The notes: generated by a model from the letters alone, not told the origin. A DNA stretch of 50,876 bases from Desulfobotulus pelophilus (GCF_026155325.1 NZ_JAPFPW010000021.1:1-50876), one strand, 5' to 3'. Counted from the first letter of the stretch, positions 1 to 8,433 are shown. A program made the numbers and translations.

Positions 1-1
1 C

Positions 2-245
2 GGGGTTCACCGGATCAAGCGGATCCGCAGGAACCTGGGGCTTCGCTGCAAACAGGTTAAAAAATTCAAGGCAACCACGATTCAAACCACAAGCTGCCGA
101 TTGCCGAAAACCTTTTGGAGCAGAGTTTTGTAGCGGAGGCACCGAATCAGGTCTGGGTAACGGATATCAACGTACATTCCTACGGCAGAGGAGGCTTGGT
201 TATCTCTCTCCTGCAGCCCATGAGAAACAATTTTTCAAAGCGCAG
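2..245 (+). pseudogene. Decayed IS3-family transposase (orfB) fragment
   Basis: Read across frames, this stretch resembles the start of the DDE region of an IS3-type OrfB. It begins GVHRIKRIRRNLGLRCKQ, continues in another frame as KLPIAENLLEQSF and EAPNQVWVTDI, and then in a third frame as TYIPTAEEAWLSL. The phrase PNQVWVTDIT.I is the hallmark around the first catalytic Asp in this family. The frame changes near 79 (one base missing) and near 169 (one base extra) show that it cannot make a functional enzyme. The 5' part lies outside the window, and the second and third catalytic residues are absent. It marks old insertion activity at the left edge of the glycan cassette. Family assignment is from motif memory only. 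Confidence 0.75.
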
Positions 246-333
246 CAGGCGGCTTAAATATTTTGGTGTCCGCTATTGACGACCGACCCTAGAGGTTGTG
301 TTTTGGATATGATTTTATAATGAGGCCATCGCA
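246..333. other. Gap between transposase remnant and glycan cassette
   Basis: No gene is seen. The sequence TTTGGTGTCCGCTATTGACG at about 262-281 resembles the terminal region of IS3-type elements, so the right end of the remnant may lie near 290. A perfect TATAAT lies at 316-321 but has no convincing -35 partner and sits too close to the ATG at 334 to be a confident promoter for that gene. Confidence 0.35.
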
Positions 334-1395
334 ATGTATTTTAATACGAAATTGATGCAAATTGTGGTTTTGGGTTTGTCACCTCAAGGATTAGCGCTTT
401 TGAGAGCATATGCAAGATCCGGTTTTAGCGTTGTTGCTGTCGGGTTCCCCGAAGATGTAGGTATTTATTCTAGATATGGTAAAGTTGTGGTTATACATCA
501 CTGTAGTGAAGTGCCTATGGTTTTGAGCCGATTTGCACGCAGTGGGTGTAAAATCCATATAACAAGTGACATTATGTTGAATTATATCATTGATAGTCTC
601 GTTGAATTGTTTGATATATATAATATTTCTCCTCCTTTAAATGCAGCCATCTTGCTAAGAGATAAGGCAGAAACATATAAGTATTTTAGTGTCTATGGAG
701 TTATCGCCTGTCCAAAGTCATATACATTAAACGATAGTATAAATTGGCATTTCCCAGTTATAGCAAAGTGGAATAGAACGAATAGAGTAACTTCATTTAA
801 AACAGCGACAATAGAATCCCATAAAGATTTAACAAAATATCGATATATTGACGGTTTGATTTTTCAAGAATACATTGAAGCAGAGAGGAGTTCAAATGTA
901 AGTTATTGTGGTTATTATGAAAATGGCACAAAAAAAATAGATGCTCTTGTTTGTCAAAAGCGCCAGTATCCAATCGGTATTTCTAGTTGTGTGGTCCTGC
1001 TGGGTAATGAGCATAGGATTGTAATTGATGTATCGAGGCGAATTCTTGAAGATCTCAGATTTGATGGTTTTGTTGAAATTGAATATAGAATTTCTTCTCT
1101 GGATCAGAAGTATTATTTGATAGAAGTTAATCCAAGGGCGTGTGGTTGGATTAAATTTTTAATGCCATCCTTTTCACATAAAATCTTGGGAAATAGTTCA
1201 GAAAAGTTTAATAGCAAAAAAGTTTGGATTAATATTATAAGGGATATAAGGGCAATATGGCACTCAAAAGAAATGTCTCTTAATAACCTGAGAATGTACT
1301 TCAGGGAATACTTTATTGATTCAATCAAGGATATATATGATGTTAAAGACTTTAAGCCTTTTCTTTTTCAATTTTTTAAAAGGCTAAAAAAATAA
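334..1395 (+). CDS. ATP-grasp family enzyme of a glycan cluster
   Basis: The protein has 353 residues. It opens with a Rossmann-like pre-ATP-grasp segment (QIVVLGLSPQGLALLRAY, residues 9-26). A central ATP-grasp fold follows, and the C-terminal part carries the metal/ATP-binding strands FDGFVEIEY and YLIEVNPRACGW (about residues 246-276). EVNPR is the characteristic carboxylate-binding motif. Family members ligate a carboxylate to an amine or thiol at the cost of ATP. The substrate cannot be read here, but in surface-glycan clusters such enzymes are suspected of amidating sugars with amino acids. ATG 334 was chosen because TGAGG lies ahead of it, while the in-frame ATG at 355 lacks a ribosome site. 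The gene is strongly A+T-rich, unlike the housekeeping genes to the right, which suggests transfer. Confidence 0.75.
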   Translation: MYFNTKLMQIVVLGLSPQGLALLRAYARSGFSVVAVGFPEDVGIYSRYGKVVVIHHCSEVPMVLSRFARSGCKIHITSDIMLNYIIDSLVELFDIYNISPPLNAAILLRDKAETYKYFSVYGVIACPKSYTLNDSINWHFPVIAKWNRTNRVTSFKTATIESHKDLTKYRYIDGLIFQEYIEAERSSNVSYCGYYENGTKKIDALVCQKRQYPIGISSCVVLLGNEHRIVIDVSRRILEDLRFDGFVEIEYRISSLDQKYYLIEVNPRACGWIKFLMPSFSHKILGNSSEKFNSKKVWINIIRDIRAIWHSKEMSLNNLRMYFREYFIDSIKDIYDVKDFKPFLFQFFKRLKK

Positions 1396-1426
1396 AATTA
1401 TAATTTTGGCGAAGGAGGGAGGAGGA

Positions 1427-2095
1427 ATGGTTTTTTTTTTGAAAAGAGCTTTTATAAGTATTAAAGATGAAGGGCTTCTGAATTTTTTAAAAAATATTAT
1501 AAATTTCATTTTATTTCAAATGGGTATGCGTCCATCTCATACATTTTTTTTTGTTTACGACTTCCAAGATAAAGATTTAATCCCGACTGAACAGAATAAT
1601 TTGCTTTGCTTAAATTTTTCCTTGTCTATAGTAAACACGGTAGATGCCTGTAATGATTATGAGATACCTGATAAGTTAAAGCAATTGCCTCTGAGAGAAT
1701 GGTTTGAAAAAAAATCTATTCTTTTTTTTGTCTTGCGCAACAATAAGATTGCCGCGTATGCGTGGGTTCACTTTGATTTTTATGATAATCTCGGTCCAGC
1801 TGGTACTCTCTACCTGGATTCTCAAGAAGTTTTCATAGGGCCATTTTTTACGGTAACAGAACATAGAAAAAAGGGGCTGTATGATTTGCTAATGAAACAG
1901 ATACTTTGTTTTTTGAGAGTGCAAGGGATTCAAAAAGCCTATGGGTCGTCAAATATTGAAAATATGGCCACCGTTCGTGTTTTATTGGTTAAGAATAAAT
2001 TTAAATTGATAGGGCTTGTTACTGCAGGATCCCAAAAAAAGAACATTATTGATTTTGCAGCTTCTGATAAACCTTTTTCAGAGAAAGTCATATAA
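1427..2095 (+). CDS. GNAT-family N-acyltransferase
   Basis: The protein has 222 residues. ATG 1427 is preferred because a very strong purine-rich ribosome site (GGAGGGAGGAGGA) lies directly before it; the upstream in-frame TTG at 1406 would put that site inside the gene. The C-terminal half holds the GNAT core: VFIGPFFTVTEHRKKGLYD has the beta4 strand and a variant of the acyl-CoA pyrophosphate loop, followed by a helix and ENMATVRVLLVKNKFKLIG, which matches the usual asparagine-bearing beta5-alpha4 part. The likely role is acylation of an amino sugar or lipid-linked intermediate made by the neighbouring genes. The amino-terminal 50 residues are hydrophobic and basic and could associate with the membrane. 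Composition is A+T-rich like the gene before it. Confidence 0.65.
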   Translation: MVFFLKRAFISIKDEGLLNFLKNIINFILFQMGMRPSHTFFFVYDFQDKDLIPTEQNNLLCLNFSLSIVNTVDACNDYEIPDKLKQLPLREWFEKKSILFFVLRNNKIAAYAWVHFDFYDNLGPAGTLYLDSQEVFIGPFFTVTEHRKKGLYDLLMKQILCFLRVQGIQKAYGSSNIENMATVRVLLVKNKFKLIGLVTAGSQKKNIIDFAASDKPFSEKVI

Positions 2096-2100
2096 TTGTC

Positions 2101-3264
2101 ATGATAAGAATCATTTTTACTAGATCTTTTGAATCCTTGAGGATCGGAGGGGTAACCGTTTATGTCAAGATGTTACTGAAACAATTTGATGATAGCAAGT
2201 TCAAGGTCTTGAATTATAATAGTATGAATAAAGAATCTTTTCTTGCTGATGAACCTTTAACAAGATGGAATGAAAAGGTTGTTAGAATAAGACTTCTTTT
2301 TTTTATGCTGTTGTTCCCATTTAGGCTGGTTTTTCAAGGTGCTGATATAGTGCATGCAAATCCATCTATGAATCAAAGAGCTATATTAAGGGATGGTATT
2401 TTTATTTTAATGTCTAAGATTTTTAGAAAAAAAATCCTTGTATTTATTCATGGGTGGGATGATCGAGAGTTTGAGAAAATCAGTACCTGCAGGTTAAGAA
2501 AGTTTCTTTTTTTAAAGGTTTATAATTATTCGGATCTTTTGGTCGTTTTATCGGAACAGTTTTCAGAAAAGTTGTTGAAAATTGGCATAAATAAAGAAAT
2601 TTCGGTAGAAACTACGATGTTGGATGAATCTTTTATTGTAGATGCAGAGATTAAAAAAAAGATTGATAATCTTTTTGATAAAAAAACAATTAATATCCTT
2701 TTTTTATCCCGTATAGAAAAAACGAAAGGTATTTATGAGGCTATTGATGCCTATACTATTTTAAAATCAAAGGGTTTTGATGTTGCTCTGACTGTTGCTG
2801 GAGACGGGAATGAGCTTGCAAAGATTAAACTATATGTGTCAGGAAAAAAAATTCAAAATGTTACTTTTGCAGGGTTTGTTTCTGGGCGAGATAAGCATCG
2901 GGTTTTTATGCGGGGGGATGTATTTCTATTTCCAACTTATTTTGAAGGTATGCCGATATCTATGCTTGAGGTAATGGCTTATGGAATGCCTGTCATTTCA
3001 AGATCTGTAGGCGGTATTCCAAGCGTTTTGTCTGATGGAATCAATGGATTTATGACTTATTCTAAAGATCCTGAGATTTTTTCTTCGTTTGTAATTAAAT
3101 TATTAGAAAACAGGTGTCTTTTTCACTCGATTGCACGGAACAATGCTAGGCTGGCAAAAGAAAAATTTTATTCTGCGGTAGTCGGCAAAAGAATTGAAAA
3201 AAGATACGAAAACCTTCTTGGCGAAAACATACCTAAATCATCTGAATGTAAGCGATTGTCATAA
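2101..3264 (+). CDS. Glycosyltransferase family 4 (GT-B fold)
   Basis: The protein has 387 residues and a GT-B layout. The N-terminal acceptor domain includes VHANPS and FIHGWDD. The C-terminal nucleotide-sugar domain begins near residue 196 with INILFLSRIEKTKGIYEAI. It contains VAGDG, FAGFVSG and the signature EGMPISMLEVMAYGMPVI (about residues 282-299), in which the E-x7-E pattern of retaining GT4 enzymes is intact. The next segment, GGIPSVLSDGINGF, also fits. It should transfer a sugar from a nucleotide donor to a lipid-linked acceptor at the cytoplasmic face of the membrane. It starts six bases after the acyltransferase stop and abuts the next gene, so it belongs to one transcription unit. 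Donor and acceptor cannot be inferred. Confidence 0.85.
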   Translation: MIRIIFTRSFESLRIGGVTVYVKMLLKQFDDSKFKVLNYNSMNKESFLADEPLTRWNEKVVRIRLLFFMLLFPFRLVFQGADIVHANPSMNQRAILRDGIFILMSKIFRKKILVFIHGWDDREFEKISTCRLRKFLFLKVYNYSDLLVVLSEQFSEKLLKIGINKEISVETTMLDESFIVDAEIKKKIDNLFDKKTINILFLSRIEKTKGIYEAIDAYTILKSKGFDVALTVAGDGNELAKIKLYVSGKKIQNVTFAGFVSGRDKHRVFMRGDVFLFPTYFEGMPISMLEVMAYGMPVISRSVGGIPSVLSDGINGFMTYSKDPEIFSSFVIKLLENRCLFHSIARNNARLAKEKFYSAVVGKRIEKRYENLLGENIPKSSECKRLS

Positions 3265-4332
3265 ATGTTAGAATTGATAATTAGCCTTGATTATGAAATT
3301 CTTGGTAACGGCGGCGGTGATGTCCGCACCATGGTTATTGAGCCTACCCGTCGTATTTTGGATATCTGTGACCGGCATGAAGCTAAATTGACTATCATGT
3401 TTGAAGTTGCAGAATATCTTGCTTTTAAAGCGGCTTCTTTAAAAAAAAAGAGGGCCTTTGGGTATGATCCGGCATTTTTGATGGAGGAACAGGCCAAGGA
3501 TGCAATACGCAGGGGGCATGATGTTCAGCTTCATATACATCCACAGTGGATGGGAGCTGAATTGCATGATGGATTATGGCATTTAAATATGCAGCATTAC
3601 CGAATTGCGGATTTGCCAAATGGCTATGGTAGTGAGGAAGACCCTTTATCTATTCTTGGTGCTTTGTATATTGGACGCAAGACCCTTGACGATATGCTCA
3701 AACCAATTAAGCCTTCCTATGAGTGCCGGATTTTTCGTGCGGGAGGTTATTATGTGCAGCCTGCTTCTTTAGTAATTCAAGCCATGCGCCATGCCGGTTT
3801 ATGGGCGGATAGTTCTGTGGTTAAGGGGCTGCATATAACAGAACCATGGGAACTGGATTATAGAACCGCAGAAAGTTGCTGTAATTATTGGTGGACAGGG
3901 CTGGATGATGTGGCTGTTAAGGGTGAAAAGGGTAAAGGGGTTCTTGAGTTTCCAGTTTATTCCTTTGCTGCTCCTTATTATAAAAACTTCACATTCCCTA
4001 AGCTTTTTTCTACCCTTAAACGCAGAACCATAGAAAAAAAAGACCCTCATTTAAAAATAAATAAGTTTCAAAGCACACCGCCAATAAACTCTTTGCGGGA
4101 TAGATTCTTTGGTGAGCATACCCATGTTTTTGATTTTTGTAAGCTTTCAGCGTCTGTCATGGTAGATATTGTGAAAAAAGAACATGAATCAGAAATACTT
4201 GTGGTTAATGGGCACAATAAGGATTTCTGGAATGACAAAAATTTTGACAGGTTTCTTTATGAAGTAAAAAATATGAGCCTTGTTCGTTTTGCCACGTTCT
4301 ATGAAAGTGTTTACCCGATTTATAATGGATGA
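3265..4332 (+). CDS. Polysaccharide deacetylase-like (NodB-fold) protein
   Basis: The protein has 355 residues and begins directly after the preceding stop codon. The N-terminus LIISLDYEI provides the Asp of a NodB-type metal site, and GHDVQLHIHPQW near residue 90 gives the H-x-H-x2 pattern typical of the polysaccharide-deacetylase superfamily. The region FRAGGYYVQPASLVIQAM looks like the conserved R-x-G/GG motif 3, and a late histidine in VVNGHNKDFW may complete the site. This longer variant is commonly found in surface-glycan clusters and may remove an N-acetyl group from a sugar of the growing chain. There is no signal peptide, so action in the cytoplasm is inferred. The last four bases overlap the next gene (ATGA), indicating translational coupling. 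Confidence 0.65.
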   Translation: MLELIISLDYEILGNGGGDVRTMVIEPTRRILDICDRHEAKLTIMFEVAEYLAFKAASLKKKRAFGYDPAFLMEEQAKDAIRRGHDVQLHIHPQWMGAELHDGLWHLNMQHYRIADLPNGYGSEEDPLSILGALYIGRKTLDDMLKPIKPSYECRIFRAGGYYVQPASLVIQAMRHAGLWADSSVVKGLHITEPWELDYRTAESCCNYWWTGLDDVAVKGEKGKGVLEFPVYSFAAPYYKNFTFPKLFSTLKRRTIEKKDPHLKINKFQSTPPINSLRDRFFGEHTHVFDFCKLSASVMVDIVKKEHESEILVVNGHNKDFWNDKNFDRFLYEVKNMSLVRFATFYESVYPIYNG

Positions 4333-5486
4333 AAATGGAAATTAAAGAGTTAGTAACAGAACTTTCTGACTATTGCCGCTCCTACAGCTACGCAGGCCAT
4401 GACCCCTACGATGCCCTGAACAGCCCACTTATCCAGCGTCTGACTTTTAAAAACAAGTATCTGCGTATCATCGCAACCCAGCTTGTCCGGCGTTCTCCCA
4501 TAAACATCCGTCCGCTTCTGGGTATTCAAAAGGGTGAAAACCCCAAAGGCATCGGTTTGTTTCTGTGGGGCTATACCAAGCTTCACCGCATGGATCCAAA
4601 GAAGGAATATAAAGAAGAGATGGGCTATCTCTTCTCAAGGCTGGAAGCTTTGGAATCTCAAGGATATTCTGGTAGCTGCTGGGGTTATAATTTTGACTGG
4701 CAGTCTCGTACTTTTTTCAGGCCCAAGGGTACTCCCACCATAGTAAATACATCCTTTATCGGTCATGCCCTTCTGGATGCCTATGAAACCTTTGGTGAAA
4801 AGACTTATCTGGAAAAAGCTCTTTCCATAAGGCATTTCATGCTGAAGGATCTTAAGCGCACCCGTCTGGATGAGGACAGTTTCTGCTTTTCCTATACGCC
4901 AGTGGATACCGCTGTGGTGCATAATGCCAACATGCTCGGCGCATCCCTTCTCATCCGCCTTTATGCCCATTGCAGAGAAGAAGAGGTGAAGGTTGCCGCC
5001 CTTTCTGCCCTTTCCTATTCCATGAAACATCAGCGTGAGGATGGTTCATGGTATTATGCGGATACATTTTCAGAAAAATGGATAGATTCCTTTCATACGG
5101 GCTTTAATCTCCAGGCCCTTCGTTGGTTTATTCAGGAAGGTCACGGAGAAAGCTACCGGGAAGCTTATAATAAAGGGGTGGATTATTACGCTAGTAATTT
5201 TTTTCTGGAAGATGGAACGCCCAAGTACTTCCACAATCAGGTGTATCCCATAGATGTCCATGCCCCTGCCCAGGCCATCGTCTTTTTTTCCGGTGAAGGT
5301 GAAGAATATCGTGACCTGACGGAAGGAATACTCCGTTGGACAGTAAGGCATCTTTATAGTGGAGAAGGTTGGTTTTATTTTCAGAAAAACCGCCATTGGA
5401 TGAACCGGATTTCCTATATGCGCTGGACACAGGCTTGGGCCTTTCATTCTTTGACTGAGTATCTTCGTAGAAAGACAATAACATGA
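4329..5486 (+). CDS. Alpha/alpha-toroid protein of glycan clusters, function unknown
   Basis: The protein has 385 residues. Repeated helix pairs and aromatic motifs such as SCWGYNFDWQSR, NTSFIGHALLDAYE, REDGSWYYAD and SFHTGFNLQALRW are what one expects of an (alpha/alpha)6 barrel, as in glycan-active lyases, hydrolases and epimerases. Relatives in databases are often given the misleading name delta-aminolevulinic acid dehydratase. It overlaps the deacetylase-like gene by four bases, so the two are probably made in fixed ratio and act on the same glycan. No signal peptide is visible. Base use is richer in G+C than both flanking genes, which makes it a composition island in the A+T-rich cassette. 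No reaction can be assigned. Confidence 0.6.
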   Translation: MKMEIKELVTELSDYCRSYSYAGHDPYDALNSPLIQRLTFKNKYLRIIATQLVRRSPINIRPLLGIQKGENPKGIGLFLWGYTKLHRMDPKKEYKEEMGYLFSRLEALESQGYSGSCWGYNFDWQSRTFFRPKGTPTIVNTSFIGHALLDAYETFGEKTYLEKALSIRHFMLKDLKRTRLDEDSFCFSYTPVDTAVVHNANMLGASLLIRLYAHCREEEVKVAALSALSYSMKHQREDGSWYYADTFSEKWIDSFHTGFNLQALRWFIQEGHGESYREAYNKGVDYYASNFFLEDGTPKYFHNQVYPIDVHAPAQAIVFFSGEGEEYRDLTEGILRWTVRHLYSGEGWFYFQKNRHWMNRISYMRWTQAWAFHSLTEYLRRKTIT

Positions 5487-5502
5487 AATGATAGGTGTTA
5501 GA

Positions 5503-6516
5503 ATGAAGATTTGGTTTGAAATAACAAACTCACCACATATCAATCTTTTTATCAATATCATGAAGGAATTAGAAAAAGATCATGAAGTGATGATAACATG
5601 TAGGGATCTTGCCAATACTATAGATCTTTTAAAACTGCACGAGCTAAAATTTGAAATAGTCGGTTCGCATTATGGCAAAAGTCTATTTAAGAAAATTTGG
5701 GGTTTTCCTATCCGTGTTTTAAATCTGATATCCTTTATTAAAAGAAAAAGGCCTGATGTTGCCATAGGGCAAAGTTCGTTTCAGCAGCCAATAGCTGCAA
5801 GATTAATGGGTGTGCCTGTCATATACATGAACGATAATGAGCATGCGTGGGGCAACATACCGTCATTTCTTTTTGCGAATAAAATACTGATCCCTGAATA
5901 TTTAAGCATGCAGACGGTAAAAAAGCAGCTCGCCTTTCCAGGAAAAGTGACGAAATACCCTGGCTTGAAAGAAGGGATTTATCTTTGGCGATTAGTGTCC
6001 AATCGCAATAAGGCAAAAAAGAACGGCAGAAAAGTAGTCTTTTTTAGGCCAGAGCCTAGGACAGCCCAGTACTATCATGGTGATACCTCTGATTTGGATG
6101 CTTTTCTTATCAAGCTTAAGGATATTTTTGATGTTGTGATTTCTCCAAGGGATTTATTCCAGAAACAGTATTATGAGCAGGAAAAGTTTTATGGAATTTA
6201 TGTTCTGGATAAACCCTTGCCAATAAAAAAAATAATAGAAATATGTGATGTGTTTATTGGTGCTGGCGGGACTATGTCCAGAGAAATGGCCGTAGCGGGC
6301 ATTCCAACAATATCCGTTTACCACGGTGCCATGTTGGAAGTGGATAGTTATCTTTTGAAAAACAAAATGCTGTTGCATAAGACATCGCTTGACATTGATT
6401 TTTTTCAATCGTTTATTGCTGAATATAAAGAAGATAAGAATTTTAAGCTTTTAGCAAAAGGGAAAGAAGCAGAAATGCTTATAATAAAAATAATTTTGAA
6501 TAAAGGAGACGTTTAA
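5503..6516 (+). CDS. DUF354 family GT-B-like protein
   Basis: The protein has 337 residues from the ATG at 5503. That start puts the family-typical opening MKIWFEITNSPHINLF at the N-terminus and has AGGTG seven bases upstream; the ATG at 5488 is an alternative. DUF354 proteins have a GT-B fold related to UDP-GlcNAc 2-epimerase and lipid A disaccharide synthase. The first domain carries HEVMITCRDLANTIDLL and RPDVAIGQSS. The second carries VFFRPEPRTAQYYHG and the glycine-rich CDVFIGAGGTMSREMAVAGIP sugar-nucleotide-type loop. Family members occur widely in surface-polysaccharide and archaeal glycan clusters, but their reaction is not established to my knowledge. The gene is A+T-rich and follows the toroid gene almost without a gap. 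Confidence 0.7.
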   Translation: MKIWFEITNSPHINLFINIMKELEKDHEVMITCRDLANTIDLLKLHELKFEIVGSHYGKSLFKKIWGFPIRVLNLISFIKRKRPDVAIGQSSFQQPIAARLMGVPVIYMNDNEHAWGNIPSFLFANKILIPEYLSMQTVKKQLAFPGKVTKYPGLKEGIYLWRLVSNRNKAKKNGRKVVFFRPEPRTAQYYHGDTSDLDAFLIKLKDIFDVVISPRDLFQKQYYEQEKFYGIYVLDKPLPIKKIIEICDVFIGAGGTMSREMAVAGIPTISVYHGAMLEVDSYLLKNKMLLHKTSLDIDFFQSFIAEYKEDKNFKLLAKGKEAEMLIIKIILNKGDV

Positions 6517-6517
6517 T

Positions 6518-7540
6518 ATGCTTAAGGCGGGGGTGGTAGGTATAGGAAAAATGGGACTGTCCCATTGTGCCATTTTGAGAGCGCATTCTGATATTGGCTC
6601 TCTCGCAGTTTGTGATACTTCAGGTTTTTTATTGTCTGGAATAAAAAAATATACAGACTTCAGTTGTTATACTGATTATAAAAAAATGATTAAAGAAAAT
6701 AAGCTTGACTGTCTTTTTATTTCGACGCCTTCTAAATTTCATAAAGAAATAATTCTATTTGCGTTACAGAATAATATCAACGTTTTTTGTGAAAAACCAT
6801 TAACTCTTTCCCATGAAGATTCTGAGGAAGTTTCTGAACTTGCTGAGGCCAGGGGGCTTGTGACTCAAGTTGGATATCATAATAAGTTTATAGGTACGTT
6901 TCAGGCAGTTAAGAGATTTCTTGATGCAGCACTTATTGGCGATGTCTATCATATTAATGGATCTGCCTATGGTCCAGTGGTTATAAATGAGGAAGGTGAA
7001 ACGTGGCGCTCTGACCCGAAGGAAGGGGGGGGGTGTCTTCTTGACTATGCGGCACATGTCGTTGATTTAATGATTTACATGGTTGATATGCCAGAAAAGG
7101 TTTCTGGTACGATTTTAAAAAAAGTGTACTCTAAAAAAGTAGAAGATGCTGTTTATTCGAATCTTTTCTATGCAAATGGCATGACGGGCCAGCTTTCCGT
7201 AAACTGGAGTGAAGAAACGTACCGGAAAATGACTACAAAGATAGAAATTCTTGGGAAGAGAGGGAAAATTGTTTCCGATGCTCAGGAATGTCAGGTGTAT
7301 TTAAAGGATCAATCACCATGCGGTAAATTTGAAAAAGGTTGGAATAGTTTTTGGATAACGGATCAGACGGAGCCTGTATGGTTTAATTTAAGAGGTGAAG
7401 AATATTCCGCACAGATTGATTGCTTTGTCAAAAGAGTTGTTGAGAAGAATTCGGCAGGGGTGAATTCTTTTAAGAACTCTTTAAAAACGGACAAGGTTAT
7501 TTCAATGCTGCAAAATGACGGGGCAGGGGGGAAAGCTTGA
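6518..7540 (+). CDS. Gfo/Idh/MocA family NAD(P)-dependent oxidoreductase
   Basis: The protein has 340 residues. It has an N-terminal dinucleotide fold (GVVGIGKMGLSHCAI, residues 5-19) and the superfamily motif NVFCEKPLTLS (about residues 87-97), whose EKP lysine takes part in catalysis. After VTQVGYHNKF comes a C-terminal alpha/beta substrate domain with GGGCLLDYAAHVVDLM, where the conserved histidine of the D-x3-H pattern is present. In sugar clusters such enzymes oxidise or reduce a hydroxyl of a UDP- or lipid-linked sugar, for example at C3 ahead of amination. There is no aminotransferase beside it, so a 3-keto or uronate-type reaction cannot be chosen. GGAGACG lies ahead of the ATG. The next gene starts at its stop codon. 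Confidence 0.8.
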   Translation: MLKAGVVGIGKMGLSHCAILRAHSDIGSLAVCDTSGFLLSGIKKYTDFSCYTDYKKMIKENKLDCLFISTPSKFHKEIILFALQNNINVFCEKPLTLSHEDSEEVSELAEARGLVTQVGYHNKFIGTFQAVKRFLDAALIGDVYHINGSAYGPVVINEEGETWRSDPKEGGGCLLDYAAHVVDLMIYMVDMPEKVSGTILKKVYSKKVEDAVYSNLFYANGMTGQLSVNWSEETYRKMTTKIEILGKRGKIVSDAQECQVYLKDQSPCGKFEKGWNSFWITDQTEPVWFNLRGEEYSAQIDCFVKRVVEKNSAGVNSFKNSLKTDKVISMLQNDGAGGKA

Positions 7541-8394
7541 TGGATAAAGTTATTTTTGGTGATAACCAGTTTTTTGGTGTCAATCATCTGTCGGAGGAAA
7601 AAGCCAGGCAGCAGATGAAAAAATTTAAAGATATAAAGAATATATTGAGAGTTCTTGATGATGTAAATGATATGGGAATCAAGACTTTTATGGTGACAAC
7701 CTATGAAAGCGTAGAACAGATTTGTGACCATGTCCGGATTAATTCGGATCAGTATAAAGATTTTAAAATTAACCCCTGCCTTCCTTATGCCCATAAATAT
7801 GCTAATTCCGTTGCAGCTATGGGCATTTTTGGTACTTTAAAGAAATATTTAAAAGGAAATATTGTTCAGTCAATTTCAAAGGGGGGGGTTGCCTTAGCTA
7901 GAAAAGATTTTGAGAAAATAATGGAAATTCTAATAGATGCGGAACTTTCGATTTTTAAGGGAGTCACTGTAGAGGCTGTCTTTTTGCAAAATGTTGTGAC
8001 GGATCTTTTGCTTGGTCTTGGTATGTTCGATTTTTTTGAAGCCTTTGTTCGTTATGTCGAAAACAGATATAAGGTCAGGGCTGGATTTATTACTATGAAT
8101 ATGCCGATGCTGTACGATGTTCTTGAATCCAGGGGTATCAGCAATCCTGTTATTTGTTCTTCCATCAATAAAATAAACTTTAGGATGTCGGGCGGTATAG
8201 AACAATATAAAACATATCTGGCTGAAAAAGAGTTCCATGCCATTGCCATGCAGGTCTTGGCAGCAGGTGCCTTGAGGCCTAAAGAAGCAATGGAGTTTAT
8301 TGGAAGCCTTGAAGGGGTAGATTCTGTGCTTTTTGGTTCATCGACAAAAGAACATATTTTGGATACCAAGCTGCTTATAGAGCAGTACCTATAA
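7540..8394 (+). CDS. Unrecognised TIM-barrel-like protein of the glycan cassette
   Basis: The protein has 284 residues from ATG 7540, which shares a base with the preceding TGA; the in-frame TTG at 7537 is less likely. I do not recognise a named family with certainty. The N-terminus (VIFGDNQFFGVNHLSEEKA) and the C-terminus (AIAMQVLAAGALRPKEAMEF, then VDSVLFGSSTKEHI) look like the first and last strands of a TIM barrel, and the end recalls aldo-keto-reductase-like proteins. The usual aldo-keto-reductase catalytic Tyr/Lys/His pattern is not evident. Tight coupling to the Gfo/Idh/MocA gene suggests that the two work on the same sugar intermediate. A+T-rich, as its upstream neighbour. Confidence 0.55.
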   Translation: MDKVIFGDNQFFGVNHLSEEKARQQMKKFKDIKNILRVLDDVNDMGIKTFMVTTYESVEQICDHVRINSDQYKDFKINPCLPYAHKYANSVAAMGIFGTLKKYLKGNIVQSISKGGVALARKDFEKIMEILIDAELSIFKGVTVEAVFLQNVVTDLLLGLGMFDFFEAFVRYVENRYKVRAGFITMNMPMLYDVLESRGISNPVICSSINKINFRMSGGIEQYKTYLAEKEFHAIAMQVLAAGALRPKEAMEFIGSLEGVDSVLFGSSTKEHILDTKLLIEQYL

Positions 8395-8433
8395 TGCAAT
8401 AATACTATGACGATATAAGGATTTGTAATCAAA

